DNA of 64,000 nucleotides from Tepidimicrobium xylanilyticum (GCF_900106765.1 NZ_FNNG01000005.1:1-64000), one strand, 5' to 3'; numbered from the stretch's first letter, positions 16,767-27,598 are shown. The notes: a model not told the origin generated them from the letters alone. Made by a program: numbers and translations.

Positions 16767-18251
16767 TTAATTTAGAATTGCAATCCTTTCTTCGCTTTCG
16801 TAGAATATATCTTCTTTTTTAACCCCTTTATCAAGGAGTATCCTATAACTATCGATAATCATATTCTTAGACCCGCACATATACACTTTATATCCTTCTA
16901 AATCCATATCTTTTAACAGGTGAGTTACATAGCCTTTCTTAATAGAGCTGTTTTTATCTCGAGATACTATCGGCAAGTAATGGAACCGCTTGTCTTCTTT
17001 GACTAGAGATTCGAAATAATCTCTATATAAGAATTCATCTTCATATCTTTGACCATCTAATAACTTTACCTCTTTTACATTTGGTTTATTGGCCAATACT
17101 TCCTTAGTCAAGCCTATAAAAGGAGTAATTCCTATCCCGTTTCCAATGAATAATATCTTTTCGATAGTGCCATCTACTACTAATTCATTTCCCATAGGGC
17201 CTTCTAATTCCACTACATCTCCAACTTTGAAATTATTAAATATTATATTAGTTCCATATCCTTTTTCAACTTTCTTGATTATGATGCTTAGCTTAGTGCT
17301 ATTTTCATTAGAGGAAGAAATGGAATAAGCTCTAAAAGCCTTAGGTTCATCTTGAATTTTGACTAAAATAAACTGACCTGGCTTATAATCTACTTTTTCA
17401 GGATATATGAAAGAGAAGGTATATTCCCTTATATTATCTTTTAAGTTCTTAATGTCTGTAATCTTTGCCTTAATCTTTTGTTTGTTTTCATAACCTATGG
17501 AATTGCTATTTTTCTTCAATTCAATTGCTTCCTCTTTGGTTTTTAGTGACAAAATATTGGCGGGACAGTTTTCAACACATGTAGCGCATTTAATACAGTT
17601 TATATTGTGAAACTGGTTATCTTCTCCAAATTCTAGATAAGGTGTCAACTGGAAGGGGCATACCCTTGAACATTTACCACATTTATGGCATTTATTTACA
17701 TTTTCGATAGTTACTTTCATTTCCGTTTTTTCGGTAATTCCAACCATTCTGCCTAGTTTATGGACTACTTTCTGAATGCTACCCATAGGACAGAATTGGC
17801 ACCAAGTCCTTGGGTTTATTAATACTGCAAAGAGTCCCCCAGTTATTAGAACCATTAAGTAAGTTGTAACGAATACAAGGCCTAGTCTGTCTAAAAAGTT
17901 GTAGTTTCCCCATAGTGTAAATGCATTCATGAGTTTTCTCGTGAAATTGAACATAAAGAATATGAAGAAACCAATAGTCATATACTTGGATTTTAAGAAA
18001 TTTGGTATCTTTCTGTTGAAGCTTATAGGCAGGGTTATTCTGTCGAATAAGGACCCGTGGGGACAAAAGTTACCACACCAGTGCCTTCCTTTAAAAAAGG
18101 AAGTAGTAGTTAAGCTTAACATTATCAATATGACCAATAAGCCTAATTTTGGTACCCACAAACCACCAATGGCTACTAAGACGGTAAATATCCAAGCGTT
18201 TCTTCTTATGGTAGTAAAGGTTCTGTTGGTTTTAATATAATAATTTTCCAT
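16767..18251 (-). CDS. membrane polyferredoxin fused to an FAD/NAD(P)-binding reductase
   Basis: A 494-residue fusion. The first half is NapH/CcoG-like: about four membrane helices with two CxxxCP motifs (WCGNFCPHG and WCQFCPMG) and then two 4Fe-4S ferredoxin motifs (CHKCGKCSRVCP and CIKCATCVENCP). The second half (about residue 262 on) is a ferredoxin-NADP reductase type module with RAYSISSS for FAD and GNGIGITPFIGL for NAD(P). It should pass electrons between NAD(P)H and a membrane or periplasmic partner. The partner is not in the window. The ATG at 18251 has GGAGGG before it. An upstream start at 18272 is less likely. Monocistronic. Confidence 0.82.
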   Translation of the reverse strand: MENYYIKTNRTFTTIRRNAWIFTVLVAIGGLWVPKLGLLVILIMLSLTTTSFFKGRHWCGNFCPHGSLFDRITLPISFNRKIPNFLKSKYMTIGFFIFFMFNFTRKLMNAFTLWGNYNFLDRLGLVFVTTYLMVLITGGLFAVLINPRTWCQFCPMGSIQKVVHKLGRMVGITEKTEMKVTIENVNKCHKCGKCSRVCPFQLTPYLEFGEDNQFHNINCIKCATCVENCPANILSLKTKEEAIELKKNSNSIGYENKQKIKAKITDIKNLKDNIREYTFSFIYPEKVDYKPGQFILVKIQDEPKAFRAYSISSSNENSTKLSIIIKKVEKGYGTNIIFNNFKVGDVVELEGPMGNELVVDGTIEKILFIGNGIGITPFIGLTKEVLANKPNVKEVKLLDGQRYEDEFLYRDYFESLVKEDKRFHYLPIVSRDKNSSIKKGYVTHLLKDMDLEGYKVYMCGSKNMIIDSYRILLDKGVKKEDIFYESEERIAILN

Positions 18252-18331
18252 ATAGATCCCTCCTAAGACCAATCATATACTATATAGGGGTATAAGGTTA
18301 CTATAACTATAGTTCTCGCCTTTGTAAAGGG

Positions 18332-18360
18332 TAAAAAGAAAAAACTCCTATATAGGAGCT
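18332..18360 (-). terminator. terminator of the CPBP protease gene
   Basis: CTCCTATATAGGAG (18345-18358), followed on the minus strand by TTTTTTCTTTTT. The stem overlaps the last codons of the gene. Confidence 0.7.
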
Positions 18361-19229
18361 TTTTCCTTAATAGATAATAAAATTACCAGAAATATGCTAA
18401 ATGAAATAAATAAAATTATGCTTGTTATTAAAGGCCAGTTAAAAATTTTTTCGTTAGATTTTTGTTTATGCCTAATTAAATTAATTCCATTTATCTTTGC
18501 TAATAGATGTATGAATAGAGATAAGGCTATAACTGAAAGCATTACTTGTATTAAACTGTTTAATAAACTTGGACTAACTGCATAAGCTGTGTCAGGTTCC
18601 GAAGGATATATATAATTTAATATTGTAGGAAACCCGTTATTAATAAAATGAAAAATCATTGCTGCATATAAGGAGTTTGTAGCAAACACTAAATAGCTTG
18701 CTATAAACCCTGCTATAAAGGTGTAGAAGAACTGAAAAAAGTTTAAATGGAGCATTCCAAACATTATTCCGTTTATTAATGCAGCAACAAAAAAGCTTTT
18801 GTTTCTATAGCCATCTAATATAATTCCCCTCATCAGTATTTCTTCTAATATGGCTGGAGTTATAGCAGTGAAAATAAGGTTTTCAATAAAGCCTTCATAG
18901 TGGTTTTCTATTATTATATTAGCCAACTTATTTCCAAAAAAGCTAGTATATAGATCCGCCATTGTCACCATAATTGGTAAAGAAAAAACCCAGATAATAA
19001 ATATTATTATGGTACTTTTTACATTTAAGATTTTAGGCTTTAAAATTCTATCTCCCTGATTCTTGTGGATAAATAGGTAGATGCTAATGGGTATTAAGAA
19101 GGTTATATATTGATACGCCTTCATAGGTATGGGTAAAAATTGGAATATAATAGACCATATGACTACGCACATATAAAATAGATTTACTTTGTAAATTGAA
19201 GATTCTTTTGCTAAAATTTTGCTTCCCAT
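18348..19229 (-). CDS. CPBP family intramembrane metalloprotease
   Basis: A 293-residue protein with eight or so membrane helices and the CPBP (CAAX protease/bacteriocin-processing, Abi) motifs in order: EEILMRG (motif 1), FGMLHLN (motif 2) and HFINNG (motif 3). These supply the glutamates and histidines of the metal site within the membrane. In bacteria such enzymes process or protect against peptides, or act on prenylated-like substrates, but the target cannot be named here. AAGGAGAT precedes the ATG. It stands alone and its terminator overlaps the coding end. Confidence 0.85.
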   Translation of the reverse strand: MGSKILAKESSIYKVNLFYMCVVIWSIIFQFLPIPMKAYQYITFLIPISIYLFIHKNQGDRILKPKILNVKSTIIIFIIWVFSLPIMVTMADLYTSFFGNKLANIIIENHYEGFIENLIFTAITPAILEEILMRGIILDGYRNKSFFVAALINGIMFGMLHLNFFQFFYTFIAGFIASYLVFATNSLYAAMIFHFINNGFPTILNYIYPSEPDTAYAVSPSLLNSLIQVMLSVIALSLFIHLLAKINGINLIRHKQKSNEKIFNWPLITSIILFISFSIFLVILLSIKEKAPI

Positions 19230-19514
19230 GATTATCTCCTTTAAGCATTATAATATTATTATACATGAAGTTTATTTATTCTCCAACCCTTAGGCTTTAA
19301 GGAATTAGTTTAAAAAAGAAAGTATATTTTATCTAATTAATTAGGTCGTAAAACCTCATATTACCAATGTAATAAGAGTGAAATTTATATTAAAACATTC
19401 TAAAAAGGGTACTTTTCTACTACTTGTGTATTTATTTTATATCTTTACATTGAAAAAGTAACTAGTATATCATCGTGTAATAATATAAAATATTATAAAA
19501 AGGAGGGAGAACTT
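19230..19514. other. intergenic region before pspA
   Basis: This 285-bp divergent region between the CPBP and pspA genes holds the pspA promoter at its right end. The rest is AT-rich without a convincing ORF, RNA or repeat. Confidence 0.5.
19445..19479 (+). promoter_or_regulatory. pspA operon promoter: overlapping ECF-type and sigma-A-type boxes
   Basis: TGAAAA (19451-19456), 17 bases, CGTGTA (19474-19479) resembles the sigma-W pattern TGAAAC-N16/17-CGTATA. TTTACA (19445-19450), 17 bases, TATCAT (19468-19473) gives a sigma-A reading of nearly the same bases. In Bacillus the homologous operon is sigma-W dependent. Confidence 0.45.
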
Positions 19515-20192
19515 ATGAGTATTTTAACTAGATTTAAAGATATTATGGCAAGTAATATCAATGCATTATTAGATAAAGCTGAAGATCCAGAGAAGATGAT
19601 AGACCAGATTTTAAGAAATCTTAATAAGGATTTAGGCAGTGTAAAGGCTGAAACAGCTTCTATAATGGCAGAAGAACAAAGGGCTAAAAGGGAATTAGAA
19701 GAGTGTAGAGCTGAAATGGACAAGATGGAAAAATACGCAATAAAAGCACTGGAAGCTAATAACGAGAATGATGCCAGAAAGTTTTTAGAAAGAAAGGCTT
19801 CTTTAGCAAAGAAGGAATTAGAACTACAAGAAGCATACAAATTAAGCCAAGATAATGTTACGAGAATGCGAGAAATGCATGATAAACTGGTTAAAGATAT
19901 TGAAGAATTAGAATCAAGGAAGGCAATTTTGAAGGGCAAGATGGCGGTAGCTAAGGCTCAGGAAAGGATTAATAAAATAGGTTCCTCCGTCACCTCTGCT
20001 AGTAGGTCAATATCTGCCTTTGAAAGAATGGAGGAAAAGGTAAATAGGGCTTTAGATGAAGCCAATGCTATGGCTGAATTGAATTCAGGACCAAAAGACG
20101 ATATAAAGGACTTAATAGCTAAATATGACAATACTGAAATAGATGTGGAAGATGAGCTGGCTGAACTTAAAAAAAGATTGAATAAGCAATAG
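19515..20192 (+). CDS. pspA: PspA/IM30 family membrane-stress protein
   Basis: A 225-residue, almost wholly helical, charged protein of the PspA/IM30/LiaH family, starting with the conserved amphipathic helix (MSILTRFKDIMASNINALLDKAEDPEKMIDQ) that binds damaged membrane. Long coiled coils fill residues 25-190. It forms rings or rods (ESCRT-III-like) to seal membranes. AGGAGGGAG lies before the ATG. The next three genes (zinc-ribbon, TPM, SPFH) are in the order of Bacillus subtilis ydjF-ydjG-ydjH-ydjI, in which the SPFH protein links PspA to the membrane. The operon promoter looks ECF-like. Confidence 0.92.
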   Translation: MSILTRFKDIMASNINALLDKAEDPEKMIDQILRNLNKDLGSVKAETASIMAEEQRAKRELEECRAEMDKMEKYAIKALEANNENDARKFLERKASLAKKELELQEAYKLSQDNVTRMREMHDKLVKDIEELESRKAILKGKMAVAKAQERINKIGSSVTSASRSISAFERMEEKVNRALDEANAMAELNSGPKDDIKDLIAKYDNTEIDVEDELAELKKRLNKQ

Positions 20193-20193
20193 T

Positions 20194-20220
20194 AAAAGCT
20201 GTAGCTTAAGCTACGGCTTT
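20194..20220 (+). terminator. hairpin between pspA and the zinc-ribbon gene
   Basis: AAAGCtGTAGCTTAAGCTACgGCTTT: a 12-bp stem with only a short T-run. It may attenuate transcription and so give more PspA than the downstream proteins. Confidence 0.45.
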
Positions 20221-20254
20221 CATGTTGGCAGAGTATATCGTATGAGGTGGTAAT

Positions 20255-21280
20255 ATGGTTATACATTATAAATGTCCTAATTGTGGCTCAGATATGGCCT
20301 TTGATAGCGAATCTGGAACATTGAGCTGTGATAGTTGTGAAAGAAAGGATAGAATCGAAGAATTTCCCACTGAATATATTAGAACTAGTTTTTCAGAAGG
20401 TGAAGCTAAAGAATACCATTGTAAAAATTGTGGTGCAGCTCTTATTACCGATAAAGATACTTCCGCAACAACCTGTAGTTTTTGTGGAACGGGGGTTGTC
20501 CTTCTAGATAGACTCTCAGGGGTTTTAGCACCGTCTAAAGTAATTCCTTTTACCATTAGTAAAGAAAAGGCCATGAATGCATTTAGAGCTTGGTGTAGAA
20601 ATGGTTTACTTACTCCTAAAGGCTTTATGACAGCTGAAAGGATTAAAGGGATAACTGGAATGTATGTACCCTTTTGGCTATATGACCTGAATTGTAGAGC
20701 TCAAGTACAAGCCCTATGTACAAAGGTAAGAACCTATACTAGAGGAGATTATATCTATACTGAGACCAGTTATTATGATGTATATAGAGATATAAATATA
20801 GATTATAAAAAGGTTCCTGTAGATGCATCGGAAAAGATGACAGATGAATTGATGGACAAATTAGAGCCCTATAATTATGACCAGTTAAAGGAATTCAATA
20901 CCCCTTATCTGGCTGGATATATTGCGGAAAAATATAGTTACGATGATGATGAATTGCTTCCTAGGGCTAAATCTAAAATAAAAGGATATGTGGAATCCTT
21001 TATAAGCTCTACTATAGTCGGTTATTCAACGGTGAATTATACGAGGAAGGATATAGATACCCGTAAAAGGAATGCTTATTATACTCTTCTTCCCGTTTGG
21101 ATGGTCTACTATGATTATAATAATAAAGAATACATCTTCGCCATGAACGGTCAGACAGGGAAGGTCGTTGGGAAACCTCCCATTAGCTATGCTAAAGTGG
21201 CTTCTTGGTTTGGCGGTATTGCAGGTAGCGTCTTTATAATTTTAAAGATGATTGCATTAATTATGGGAGGAGGACTATGA
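20255..21280 (+). CDS. ydjG: YdjG-like zinc-ribbon membrane protein
   Basis: A 341-residue protein with two N-terminal zinc ribbons (CPNCGSDMAFDSESGTLSCDSC, and CKNCGAALITDKDTSATTCSFCG), a long soluble beta-rich middle part (about 85-300), and a single hydrophobic helix at the extreme C-terminus (about 317-340). The gene follows pspA and overlaps the TPM-domain gene by four bases (ATGA), as in the Bacillus ydjFGHI operon. The biochemical role is unknown. Membership of a membrane-associated complex with PspA and the SPFH protein is inferred from gene order. Confidence 0.78.
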   Translation: MVIHYKCPNCGSDMAFDSESGTLSCDSCERKDRIEEFPTEYIRTSFSEGEAKEYHCKNCGAALITDKDTSATTCSFCGTGVVLLDRLSGVLAPSKVIPFTISKEKAMNAFRAWCRNGLLTPKGFMTAERIKGITGMYVPFWLYDLNCRAQVQALCTKVRTYTRGDYIYTETSYYDVYRDINIDYKKVPVDASEKMTDELMDKLEPYNYDQLKEFNTPYLAGYIAEKYSYDDDELLPRAKSKIKGYVESFISSTIVGYSTVNYTRKDIDTRKRNAYYTLLPVWMVYYDYNNKEYIFAMNGQTGKVVGKPPISYAKVASWFGGIAGSVFIILKMIALIMGGGL

Positions 21281-22083
21281 TGAGAAGTAAAATATATTTA
21301 AAGTTGATTTTATTTGTAGCGCTTATTTTCACAATAACTGTGAGTTCCCAGGCAGGTGCTTTCCATACCAAACGAAGAATTTATGATTTTGCGGGGCTTT
21401 TGAATGGAGAAGAAATAGAAGAGCTTGAGAGCATATCTGAGAAGTATAGTGCTAAAAGGGAAACTGACTTTATAATATTGACCTACTCAGATCCAAAAGG
21501 GAAGGATATTGTAGAATATATGCAGGATTTCTATGATGAAGAAGCTCTGGGATACGACAAACCCCATGGTAATGCTGCCATATTGACAGTCGATATGAAG
21601 AATAGGGAGGTCTATTTAGCAGGTTTTTATAAGGGAGAAAAGTATCTGGATGATTATAGATTGGACTTGATTAGAGATAAAATTACATCTGATTTATCGA
21701 GAGGAGATTATTTTAATGCTTTCCATACATTTATCAAAACCTCATATAAGTACATGGGGATAAGACCGGGGGTGAATCCTAATAATATACTATTTAATCT
21801 GTGGTTTCAGATAGCAGCATCACTTGGCATAGCAGGAATAGCGGTAGGCATTATGGCTTTAAATTCAGGAGGGAGAATTACTGTAAATGCAGCTACTTAT
21901 CAAGATAGTGTCAATACCAGAGTTATTGACAGAAGGGATGTCCATTTAAGGACTACAGTGACAAAACGGAGGAAACCATCAAATAATAAGTCTAACAGCG
22001 GTGGAGGTAGTGGTGGTATAAGAAGCGGTGGTGGAGTCACTAAAGGAGGGCACTCCCACAGCGGTAGCAGGGGTAAGTTCTAA
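21277..22083 (+). CDS. ydjH: TPM domain protein (YdjH/YgcG-like)
   Basis: A 268-residue exported membrane protein: signal sequence (about 5-28, ending SQAGAFH), TPM domain (about 35-165, with IYDFAGLLNGEEIEELE and the conserved DMKNREVYLAG), a membrane helix (about 180-198) and a long C-terminal tail rich in lysine, arginine, serine and glycine (GGGSGGIRSGGG), presumably disordered. TPM domains have been tied to photosystem repair in plants and to envelope stress in bacteria. The gene is translationally coupled to the upstream zinc-ribbon gene and followed by the SPFH gene. Confidence 0.8.
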   Translation: MMRSKIYLKLILFVALIFTITVSSQAGAFHTKRRIYDFAGLLNGEEIEELESISEKYSAKRETDFIILTYSDPKGKDIVEYMQDFYDEEALGYDKPHGNAAILTVDMKNREVYLAGFYKGEKYLDDYRLDLIRDKITSDLSRGDYFNAFHTFIKTSYKYMGIRPGVNPNNILFNLWFQIAASLGIAGIAVGIMALNSGGRITVNAATYQDSVNTRVIDRRDVHLRTTVTKRRKPSNNKSNSGGGSGGIRSGGGVTKGGHSHSGSRGKF

Positions 22084-22115
22084 TATAGTATTGATAAAAG
22101 AAAGGATGATAAGAT

Positions 22116-23063
22116 ATGGTTTTTTTTAGGAAACAATTTGCCAATGTAGTAGAATGGGAAGAATTTAGGGATGACATGATATTTTGGAAATGGACCAATA
22201 GAGAGATTAAAAAGGGAAGTAAATTAATAATTCGTCCAGGGCAGGATGCCATATTTTTATTTAATGGTAAAATTGAAGGTATATTTAAGGATGAGGGAGA
22301 ATACGATATTGAATCTCAGATCATACCTTTTTTATCTACTTTAAAGGGTTTTAAATTTGGATTTAATACTGGAATGAGGGCAGAAGTATTATTCGTAAAT
22401 ACCAAAGAATTTATTGTTAAATGGGGTACTAAAAATGCAATCAATATACCTACCCTAGGCTTACCAGGTGGTTTACCTATTCGTGCCAATGGAACTTTTA
22501 CTTTTAAAGTAAATGACTATATTGCTTTAATTGATAAAATTGCTGGTGTAAGGAATAGTTATCTGGTGGAAGATGTTAAGTTAAGAATTACAGCCATTCT
22601 TGATCAACTATTGATGAAATGGATAACTAAAGAAGGCAAGGATATGTTCAACCTTCAAGCCAATGCCTTCGATATAGGAAAAGGTATCAAGGAAGATTTG
22701 GATATGGAAGTTTTAGACGATGGATTAACTATAACAGGATTTAATATAATTAGCTTTAGTTATCCTGAAGAGATTCAAGAGATGATAAACAAAACTGCTT
22801 CACATAATATGGTAGGGGATATAAATAGATATCAGCAGATATCTATGGTAGAAGGTATATCTTCTGGGAAGGTAAAAGGCGGTGGAGCTGCTTCTGACAT
22901 GGCAGGAATGATGATAGGAATGAATGTAGCCAAAGAGTTGATGGAAAATATGAATAAAGGCGAGAAGGAACAAGTTAAAGAAAAACCCAATTTTTGTCCT
23001 AACTGTGGTCAAAAAACTGGTGAGGGGAATTTCTGTTCCAATTGTGGTAAGAAATTGGTGTAA
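22116..23063 (+). CDS. ydjI: SPFH domain protein with C-terminal zinc ribbon (YdjI-like)
   Basis: A 315-residue protein with an SPFH/band 7 domain (about 20-230) lacking an obvious membrane helix, a glycine/methionine-rich hydrophobic stretch (GGGAASDMAGMMIGMNVAKEL), and a terminal zinc ribbon (CPNCGQKTGEGNFCSNCG, about 288-312). This is the YdjI layout. In Bacillus the homologue is needed to bring PspA to the membrane. It is the last gene of the pspA operon, 32 bases after the TPM gene. The zinc ribbon may pair with those of the YdjG-like partner, which is inference. Confidence 0.83.
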   Translation: MVFFRKQFANVVEWEEFRDDMIFWKWTNREIKKGSKLIIRPGQDAIFLFNGKIEGIFKDEGEYDIESQIIPFLSTLKGFKFGFNTGMRAEVLFVNTKEFIVKWGTKNAINIPTLGLPGGLPIRANGTFTFKVNDYIALIDKIAGVRNSYLVEDVKLRITAILDQLLMKWITKEGKDMFNLQANAFDIGKGIKEDLDMEVLDDGLTITGFNIISFSYPEEIQEMINKTASHNMVGDINRYQQISMVEGISSGKVKGGGAASDMAGMMIGMNVAKELMENMNKGEKEQVKEKPNFCPNCGQKTGEGNFCSNCGKKLV

Positions 23064-23210
23064 GTATGTGATATAATATATATAATGAGAATCAATTTCA
23101 AAGAAAATCAATTTATTAACGAAATTTGTTTTATATAATTAACTATGCTATAATTCACTTAATCTTAATATTATGTAAATATGATAGTTACTATCCATTA
23201 AAAAGAACAA

Positions 23211-23238
23211 GGGGGTAAAGCAGTTTAACTGCGCTGAC
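23211..23238 (+). promoter_or_regulatory. hairpin between the ribosome site and start of the activase gene
   Basis: GGGGG (23211-23215) lies 23 bases before the only in-frame ATG, too far for normal initiation, and a 13-base palindrome GCAGTTTAACTGC (23220-23232) stands between them. Folding it (5-bp stem, 3-base loop) would bring the ribosome site within about ten bases of the ATG, so translation may depend on the fold. Confidence 0.4.
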
Positions 23239-26200
23239 ATGATAAAGTTTCGTTTAGGCTTAGATGTAGGCTCTACTACCGTTAAATTGGTAGCTTTGAA
23301 TTCGTCCTATGATATAGTATATAGCGTTTATAAAAGGCATTATTCCGATGTGAAAAATAGCGTAAAAGATGTCATATTTGATGCCTATAAGAGATTTAAA
23401 AATGAAGCAATAACCATTATGGTAACGGGTTCTGGTGGGCTTTCTGTCCATAAATGGTTGAATATTCCCTTTATACAAGAGGTAGTTGCATCTACAACAG
23501 GCATTAAAAAGTTTATACCGGAAACGGATGTGGCCATTGAATTAGGCGGGGAAGATGCAAAGATAACTTACTTAGATGGTAATGTGGAACAGAGAATGAA
23601 TAGTATTTGTGCGGGTGGGACTGGTGCCTTTATAGATCAAATGGCATCCTTAATCGAAACGGATGCAGAAGGTTTAAATGGATTAGCTAAAAACTACAAT
23701 ACTATATATTCCATTGCATCTAGATGTGGAGTGTTTGCAAAGACAGACGTTCAAGCTTTGATCAATCAAGGAGTTTCTAAAGAAGATATAGCAGCTTCCA
23801 TATTCCAATCGGTAGTCAATCAGACTATATCTAATTTAGCTTGTGGTAGACCTATTAAAGGGAGAGTAGCTTTTTTGGGAGGACCTTTGCATTTCCTATC
23901 TGAATTGAGAAAGAGATATATTGAAACATTGGAATTAAGGGAAGACGAGGTAATTTTTCCTGAAAATTCTCAGCTATTTGTAGCTATAGGGGCAGCTATA
24001 GCTTCAGAAGAGGAAAAGCCCATTAGCTTTGAAGAACTTAAGGATAGAGTATTAGATGATAAAGTGGTTATAGAATCGGAAATAAAGAAATTACGACCCC
24101 TTTTTTTAGATGGAGAGGAATTAGAAGAATTTAAGAAAGAGCATATTACTCATAAGATGAAGTATATGGATATTAGTGAGCATAGGGGAAAATGCTTCCT
24201 TGGAATAGATGCTGGTTCTACCACCACTAAGGCTATCTTAATAGATGAAGACAATAATATTCTCTACTCTTACTATGGCAATAATAAGGGAAAACCCTTA
24301 GATTTAACGGCGAAGATTCTTAATGAGATATATGATAAACTCCCTGAGGGAGAGAGAATTACCTACTCTGCTGTAACAGGCTATGGGGAGGATTTCATAA
24401 AAGCCGCTTTAGGGATAGATATAGGCGAAGTAGAAACCATGGCCCATTATAAAGCAGCTCTTTTCTTTGAACCAAAAGTAGATTTCATTTTGGATATTGG
24501 CGGGCAGGATATGAAATGTTTGAGGATAAAGGATGGTGTGATCGATAGCATACTATTAAATGAGGCTTGTTCTTCAGGTTGTGGTTCCTTCTTAGAAACC
24601 TTTGCTCATTCATTAAATATGTCTGTTGAGGATTTTTTAAATGAAGGATTATTAGCTAAAAATCCCGTAGATTTAGGGTCTCGTTGTACCGTATTTATGA
24701 ATTCAAAAGTGAAGCAGGCCCAGAAGGAAGGGGCCACTGTAGGGGACATTGCAGCAGGTCTTTCCTACTCTGTAATCAAGAATGCAATCCAGAAAGTAAT
24801 TAAGATAAGAGATCCTGAGGAGTTAGGAGAGCATATAGTAGTTCAAGGGGGAACCTTTTACGGAGATGCAATTGTACGCGCTTTTGAACTTATTTCAAAT
24901 AGGAAGGTAATAAGACCAGATATACCAGGTTTAATGGGAGCTCTAGGAGCTGCTTTGATTGCTAAAGAAAGGTATGAAGAAGGAAAAGAGTCTACCATTT
25001 TATTAAAGGACCAATTAAATGGATTTAGCTATAGGACTAAGACTGCTAATTGTGGAAGATGTGGGAATAACTGTTCATTAACTATAAATATCTTTTCCGA
25101 TGGCAGTAGATATATTACTGGTAATAGATGTGAAAAAGGTTTAGGAATTATAAAGAGCGATGAAGAAATACCAAATCTATTTGAATATAAGTACAAGAGA
25201 ACTTTTGGCTATAAATCTCTATCAAAGGAAGAAGCTAAACGGGGTATAGTAGGAATTCCAAGGGTTCTCAATATGTATGAAAATTATCCATTTTGGCATA
25301 CTTTTTTTACCGATCTAGGGTTTAGAGTAGTTTTATCTACCGAATCCAATAGAGGAGTTTATGAAAAGGGTATAGCTTCTATTCCAAGTGAAACTGCTTG
25401 TTATCCTGCAAAAATCACCCATGGCCATATAATGAATTTAATTGAGAAGGATATAGATTTTATTTTCTACCCGGCTATATTCTATGAACAAAAAGAGGAT
25501 AGGGGAGTAGATAATCATTTAAACTGTCCAGTAGTTATAGGCTATTCCGAAGTTATTAAACATAATGTAGATGAAATAATGAAAGGGGATGTTCTATTTT
25601 TAAATCCATTCCTGTCCTTTGATAGCAAGTCGGGATTAAAGAAGAGGTTGAAAGAGGAGCTAAGTATGTTCGATATTCCTTCTCGGGAGATTAATAGGGC
25701 AGTAGATAAGGCTTGGAATGAAATGCTAGCCTATAAAAAGGATATAGAGAAAAAGGGAGAAGAAACCATAGAGCTGATTAGGAAAAAAGGGATAAAGGGG
25801 ATAGTATTGGCTGGAAGGCCTTATCACATAGATCCGGAAATTAATCATGGTATTCCAGAACTGATTACCTCTTTAGGAATGGCGGTGTTAACAGAAGATT
25901 CTATAGCCCATTTAGCTCAGGTGGAAAGACCTTTGAGGGTATTAGATCAATGGGTTTACCATTCAAGGCTATACAGGGCAGCCTCCTTCGTATCAACCCA
26001 GGATAATTTAGAGCTTATTCAATTGAATTCCTTTGGATGTGGACTAGATGCAGTTACAACAGATCAGGTAGAAGAAATTTTACAAGGAAATGGCAAAATA
26101 TATACTGTATTGAAAATAGACGAGGTTAGCAACCTTGGGGCTGCTAAAATCCGAATTAGATCCTTGTATGCAGCCTTAGAGGAAAGGGGCAAGATTGTTT

Positions 26201-27498
26201 CTACTGTAGATAAAAAATATAAGCCCATTGAGAAGCTACCTTTTACTAAAGAAATGAGAAAGACTCACACTATATTAGCTCCCCAGATGGCGCCCATCCA
26301 TTTTGGAATATTACAGGAAGCTTTAAATTCTTGTGGATATAATATTGAGTTTTTACCTACGGCAGATCCAAAAGCTGTAGATGAAGGATTAAAATATGTG
26401 AATAATGATGCTTGTTATCCTTCAATAATAACTGTAGGCCAGTTCATAGCTGCTTTAAAATCTGGGAAATACGATTCAAACAATGTATCCCTTTTAATGA
26501 CTCAAACGGGAGGAGTTTGCAGGGCTTCTAATTATGTTGGCTTTATAAGGAAGGCATTAAAGGATGCAGGATTTGGTCATGTGCCAGTAATAGCAATTTC
26601 AGCCCAAGGTATTGAAACTAATCCAGGCTTTACCTACTCCTTGGGAATGTTAAGAAAGGGCATAATGGCTATATTATATGGGGACCTAATAATGAGACTA
26701 TTATATAAAGTAAGGCCCTATGAAAAGATTAAAGGTTCCGCCAATATATTAGCCAAACATTGGATAGAAAAATGTTCAGAAGCTGTAAAAATAGGAGATA
26801 AAGAGGAATACGTAAAGAATATTAATCAGATGGTTAAGGATTTTGATGAATTGGAGATAGATGAAAATCTAATAAAGCCTAAGGTGGGAATAGTAGGGGA
26901 AATATTGGTAAAATATCATCCAATGGCTAATAACAATTTAGTAGATTTATTGGAATCTGAAGGAGCAGAGGTAGTTGTTCCGGATTTAACGGATTTTCTA
27001 ATCTATTCCAGCTATAATACTACATTTAAATATAAATACCTATCAAAAGGGCTATTGTCTAAAATAGGCGGAGATATGGTAATAAAATATATTGAACGTT
27101 ATAGAAGACCTATTAGAGAAGCTTTAAGGAATTCAAATAGGTTTGATGAACCTTCAACTGTGGAGGAATTGGTTAGGGAAGCTGAGAGGTTGGTTTCTAT
27201 AGGTAATCAATATGGAGAAGGATGGCTTCTTACTGCTGAAATGCTAGAGCTTATTCAAATGGGAGCAGAAAACATAGTTTGTACTCAGCCATTTGGGTGT
27301 CTACCAAACCATATTACTGGAAAGGGAGTAATAAAGGCTATTAGGGAACTATATCCTCAATCTAATATAGTGGCCATAGATTATGATCCAGGTGCCAGCG
27401 AAGTAAACCAATTGAATAGGATTAAACTCATGTTATCCACGGCTCATGATAATGTGGAATCCAAAAAGGAGATAGATGACATTGTAACTCATTTGTAA
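23239..27498 (+). CDS. giant 2-hydroxyacyl-CoA dehydratase activase-like ATPase (BadF/BcrA plus DUF2229)
   Basis: A 1419-residue cytoplasmic protein with two ASKHA-type activase domains: the first (about 3-260) begins [13 protein letters not shown] and carries CAGGTGAF near 124, the second (about 318-590) begins [13 protein letters not shown] and carries CSSGCGSF near 445. [11 protein letters not shown] motif follows near 610, then a DUF2229 domain (about 670-890) and a further HgdB-like C-terminal region with cysteine motifs ([17 protein letters not shown]). It resembles HgdC, the ATP-driven electron donor to dehydratases, fused to a dehydratase-like part. Such proteins are common in Clostridia, but their substrate is unknown. 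Monocistronic. Confidence 0.85.
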   Translation: MIKFRLGLDVGSTTVKLVALNSSYDIVYSVYKRHYSDVKNSVKDVIFDAYKRFKNEAITIMVTGSGGLSVHKWLNIPFIQEVVASTTGIKKFIPETDVAIELGGEDAKITYLDGNVEQRMNSICAGGTGAFIDQMASLIETDAEGLNGLAKNYNTIYSIASRCGVFAKTDVQALINQGVSKEDIAASIFQSVVNQTISNLACGRPIKGRVAFLGGPLHFLSELRKRYIETLELREDEVIFPENSQLFVAIGAAIASEEEKPISFEELKDRVLDDKVVIESEIKKLRPLFLDGEELEEFKKEHITHKMKYMDISEHRGKCFLGIDAGSTTTKAILIDEDNNILYSYYGNNKGKPLDLTAKILNEIYDKLPEGERITYSAVTGYGEDFIKAALGIDIGEVETMAHYKAALFFEPKVDFILDIGGQDMKCLRIKDGVIDSILLNEACSSGCGSFLETFAHSLNMSVEDFLNEGLLAKNPVDLGSRCTVFMNSKVKQAQKEGATVGDIAAGLSYSVIKNAIQKVIKIRDPEELGEHIVVQGGTFYGDAIVRAFELISNRKVIRPDIPGLMGALGAALIAKERYEEGKESTILLKDQLNGFSYRTKTANCGRCGNNCSLTINIFSDGSRYITGNRCEKGLGIIKSDEEIPNLFEYKYKRTFGYKSLSKEEAKRGIVGIPRVLNMYENYPFWHTFFTDLGFRVVLSTESNRGVYEKGIASIPSETACYPAKITHGHIMNLIEKDIDFIFYPAIFYEQKEDRGVDNHLNCPVVIGYSEVIKHNVDEIMKGDVLFLNPFLSFDSKSGLKKRLKEELSMFDIPSREINRAVDKAWNEMLAYKKDIEKKGEETIELIRKKGIKGIVLAGRPYHIDPEINHGIPELITSLGMAVLTEDSIAHLAQVERPLRVLDQWVYHSRLYRAASFVSTQDNLELIQLNSFGCGLDAVTTDQVEEILQGNGKIYTVLKIDEVSNLGAAKIRIRSLYAALEERGKIVSTVDKKYKPIEKLPFTKEMRKTHTILAPQMAPIHFGILQEALNSCGYNIEFLPTADPKAVDEGLKYVNNDACYPSIITVGQFIAALKSGKYDSNNVSLLMTQTGGVCRASNYVGFIRKALKDAGFGHVPVIAISAQGIETNPGFTYSLGMLRKGIMAILYGDLIMRLLYKVRPYEKIKGSANILAKHWIEKCSEAVKIGDKEEYVKNINQMVKDFDELEIDENLIKPKVGIVGEILVKYHPMANNNLVDLLESEGAEVVVPDLTDFLIYSSYNTTFKYKYLSKGLLSKIGGDMVIKYIERYRRPIREALRNSNRFDEPSTVEELVREAERLVSIGNQYGEGWLLTAEMLELIQMGAENIVCTQPFGCLPNHITGKGVIKAIRELYPQSNIVAIDYDPGASEVNQLNRIKLMLSTAHDNVESKKEIDDIVTHL

Positions 27499-27598
27499 CG
27501 ACTTTTTAGGAGGCAGATGGTATTATTATAATTGAAAATATAACAATATAGTTTAGGACAGAATAAGGATAACAAAATAGCGAAAGAGGTAATAGAGT

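Noticed and set aside
19493..20574. Minus-strand open frames opposite pspA and ydjG
   Set aside because: Serine/leucine-rich shadow translations without ribosome sites, lying under strong plus-strand genes.
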